Assembly: GCA_905201305.1 (NCBI GenBank)
Contig: CAJKNS010000042.1
Coordinates: 1-13,187 of the forward strand
Length of the DNA: 13,187 nucleotides
Direction: 5' to 3'
From: an uncultured Eubacteriales bacterium
Lineage (GTDB): Bacteria; Bacillota; Clostridia; Oscillospirales; Oscillospiraceae
This document shows positions 13,095 to 13,187 of the stretch, piece after piece. The notes below the pieces were generated by a model. That model did no database searches. It saw nothing but the letters and a program-made list of their open reading frames with translations, and was not told where the DNA came from. Positions within the stretch are counted from its first letter, which is position 1. Every line of letters starts with the position of its first letter. Both the position numbers and the translations under genes were made by a program.

Positions 13095-13187
13095 GGCAAC
13101 ACCGCGCAAATGTGTCTGCGGGCTGCAGCCGATCCTTTCCGCCGGAAATGCGCCCAATTTTCTTGACATACACATAGTATGCCCGCG
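13095..13187 (-). repeat. Inverted-repeat element, third copy, cut by the window edge (copy C)
   Basis: It starts with GGCAACACCGCGCAAATGTG (13095-13114), the same terminal sequence as copies A and B. It then aligns, with scattered differences, to the reverse complement of copy B as far as the window goes: shared blocks include TTTCCGCC, GAAAT, a TTGA-AATACACA-like stretch and GTATG. At least 93 bases of the expected ~160 are present. A TTGACA at 13163-13168 that looks like a -35 box lies within the repeat. Confidence 0.7.

Noticed and set aside
13163..13187. TTGACA near the right edge as a plus-strand promoter
   Set aside because: The -10 region falls beyond the window, and the sequence belongs to repeat copy C, where copy B has a changed base in the same place.

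Overview
The window looks like the chromosome of a Gram-positive, low-to-mid-GC anaerobe of the class Clostridia, perhaps an Oscillospiraceae/Ruminococcaceae-type gut bacterium. This rests on the gdpP-rplI-dnaB gene order known from Bacillota, on having both RNase J and RNase Y, on strong AGGAGG ribosome binding sites, on TTG/GTG starts, and on extended -10 promoters of the TGC-TATAAT type. The family-level placement is inference; no 16S gene or species marker is present.

Layout. (1) 1-4471, minus strand: an apparent operon read from right to left, gdpP (c-di-AMP phosphodiesterase), rplI (ribosomal protein L9), dnaB (replicative helicase) and the first third of tilS (tRNA-Ile lysidine synthetase, cut by the window edge). 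Its promoter lies at 4442-4471. (2) 4388-4881: a divergent promoter region followed by an unusually long, hairpin-rich leader for the next gene. (3) 4882-6595, plus strand: RNase J and its terminator. (4) 6613-7119, minus strand: a small four-helix membrane protein with its own promoter. (5) 7163-7466: a short inverted-repeat element directly abutting the promoter of mgtE, then a structured leader that can hide the mgtE ribosome binding site. (6) 7467-9265, plus strand: mgtE (Mg2+ transporter) and an 80-residue conserved-looking hypothetical protein with its own promoter. (7) 9354-11080, plus strand: RNase Y with a perfect -35 box and a terminator. (8) 11096-13187, minus strand: the C-terminal remnant of a glycoside hydrolase with a broken start, a 160-bp inverted-repeat element, an AraC-family regulator and a second copy of the element running off the window.

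Most of the window is core housekeeping: replication, translation, second-messenger turnover, mRNA decay and Mg2+ uptake. The two main Bacillota decay nucleases sit within 5 kb of each other, separated by mgtE. The accessory part is a dispersed, non-coding, inverted-repeat (MITE-like) family. It has three copies here: a full 160-bp form, an 81-bp internally deleted form and a truncated end. Two of them flank the AraC regulator next to the glycoside hydrolase remnant, which suggests a decaying carbohydrate-use locus. The best candidates for something undescribed are the two long structured leaders (rnj and mgtE) and the repeat family. No CRISPR array, tRNA, rRNA or intact transposase gene was seen.
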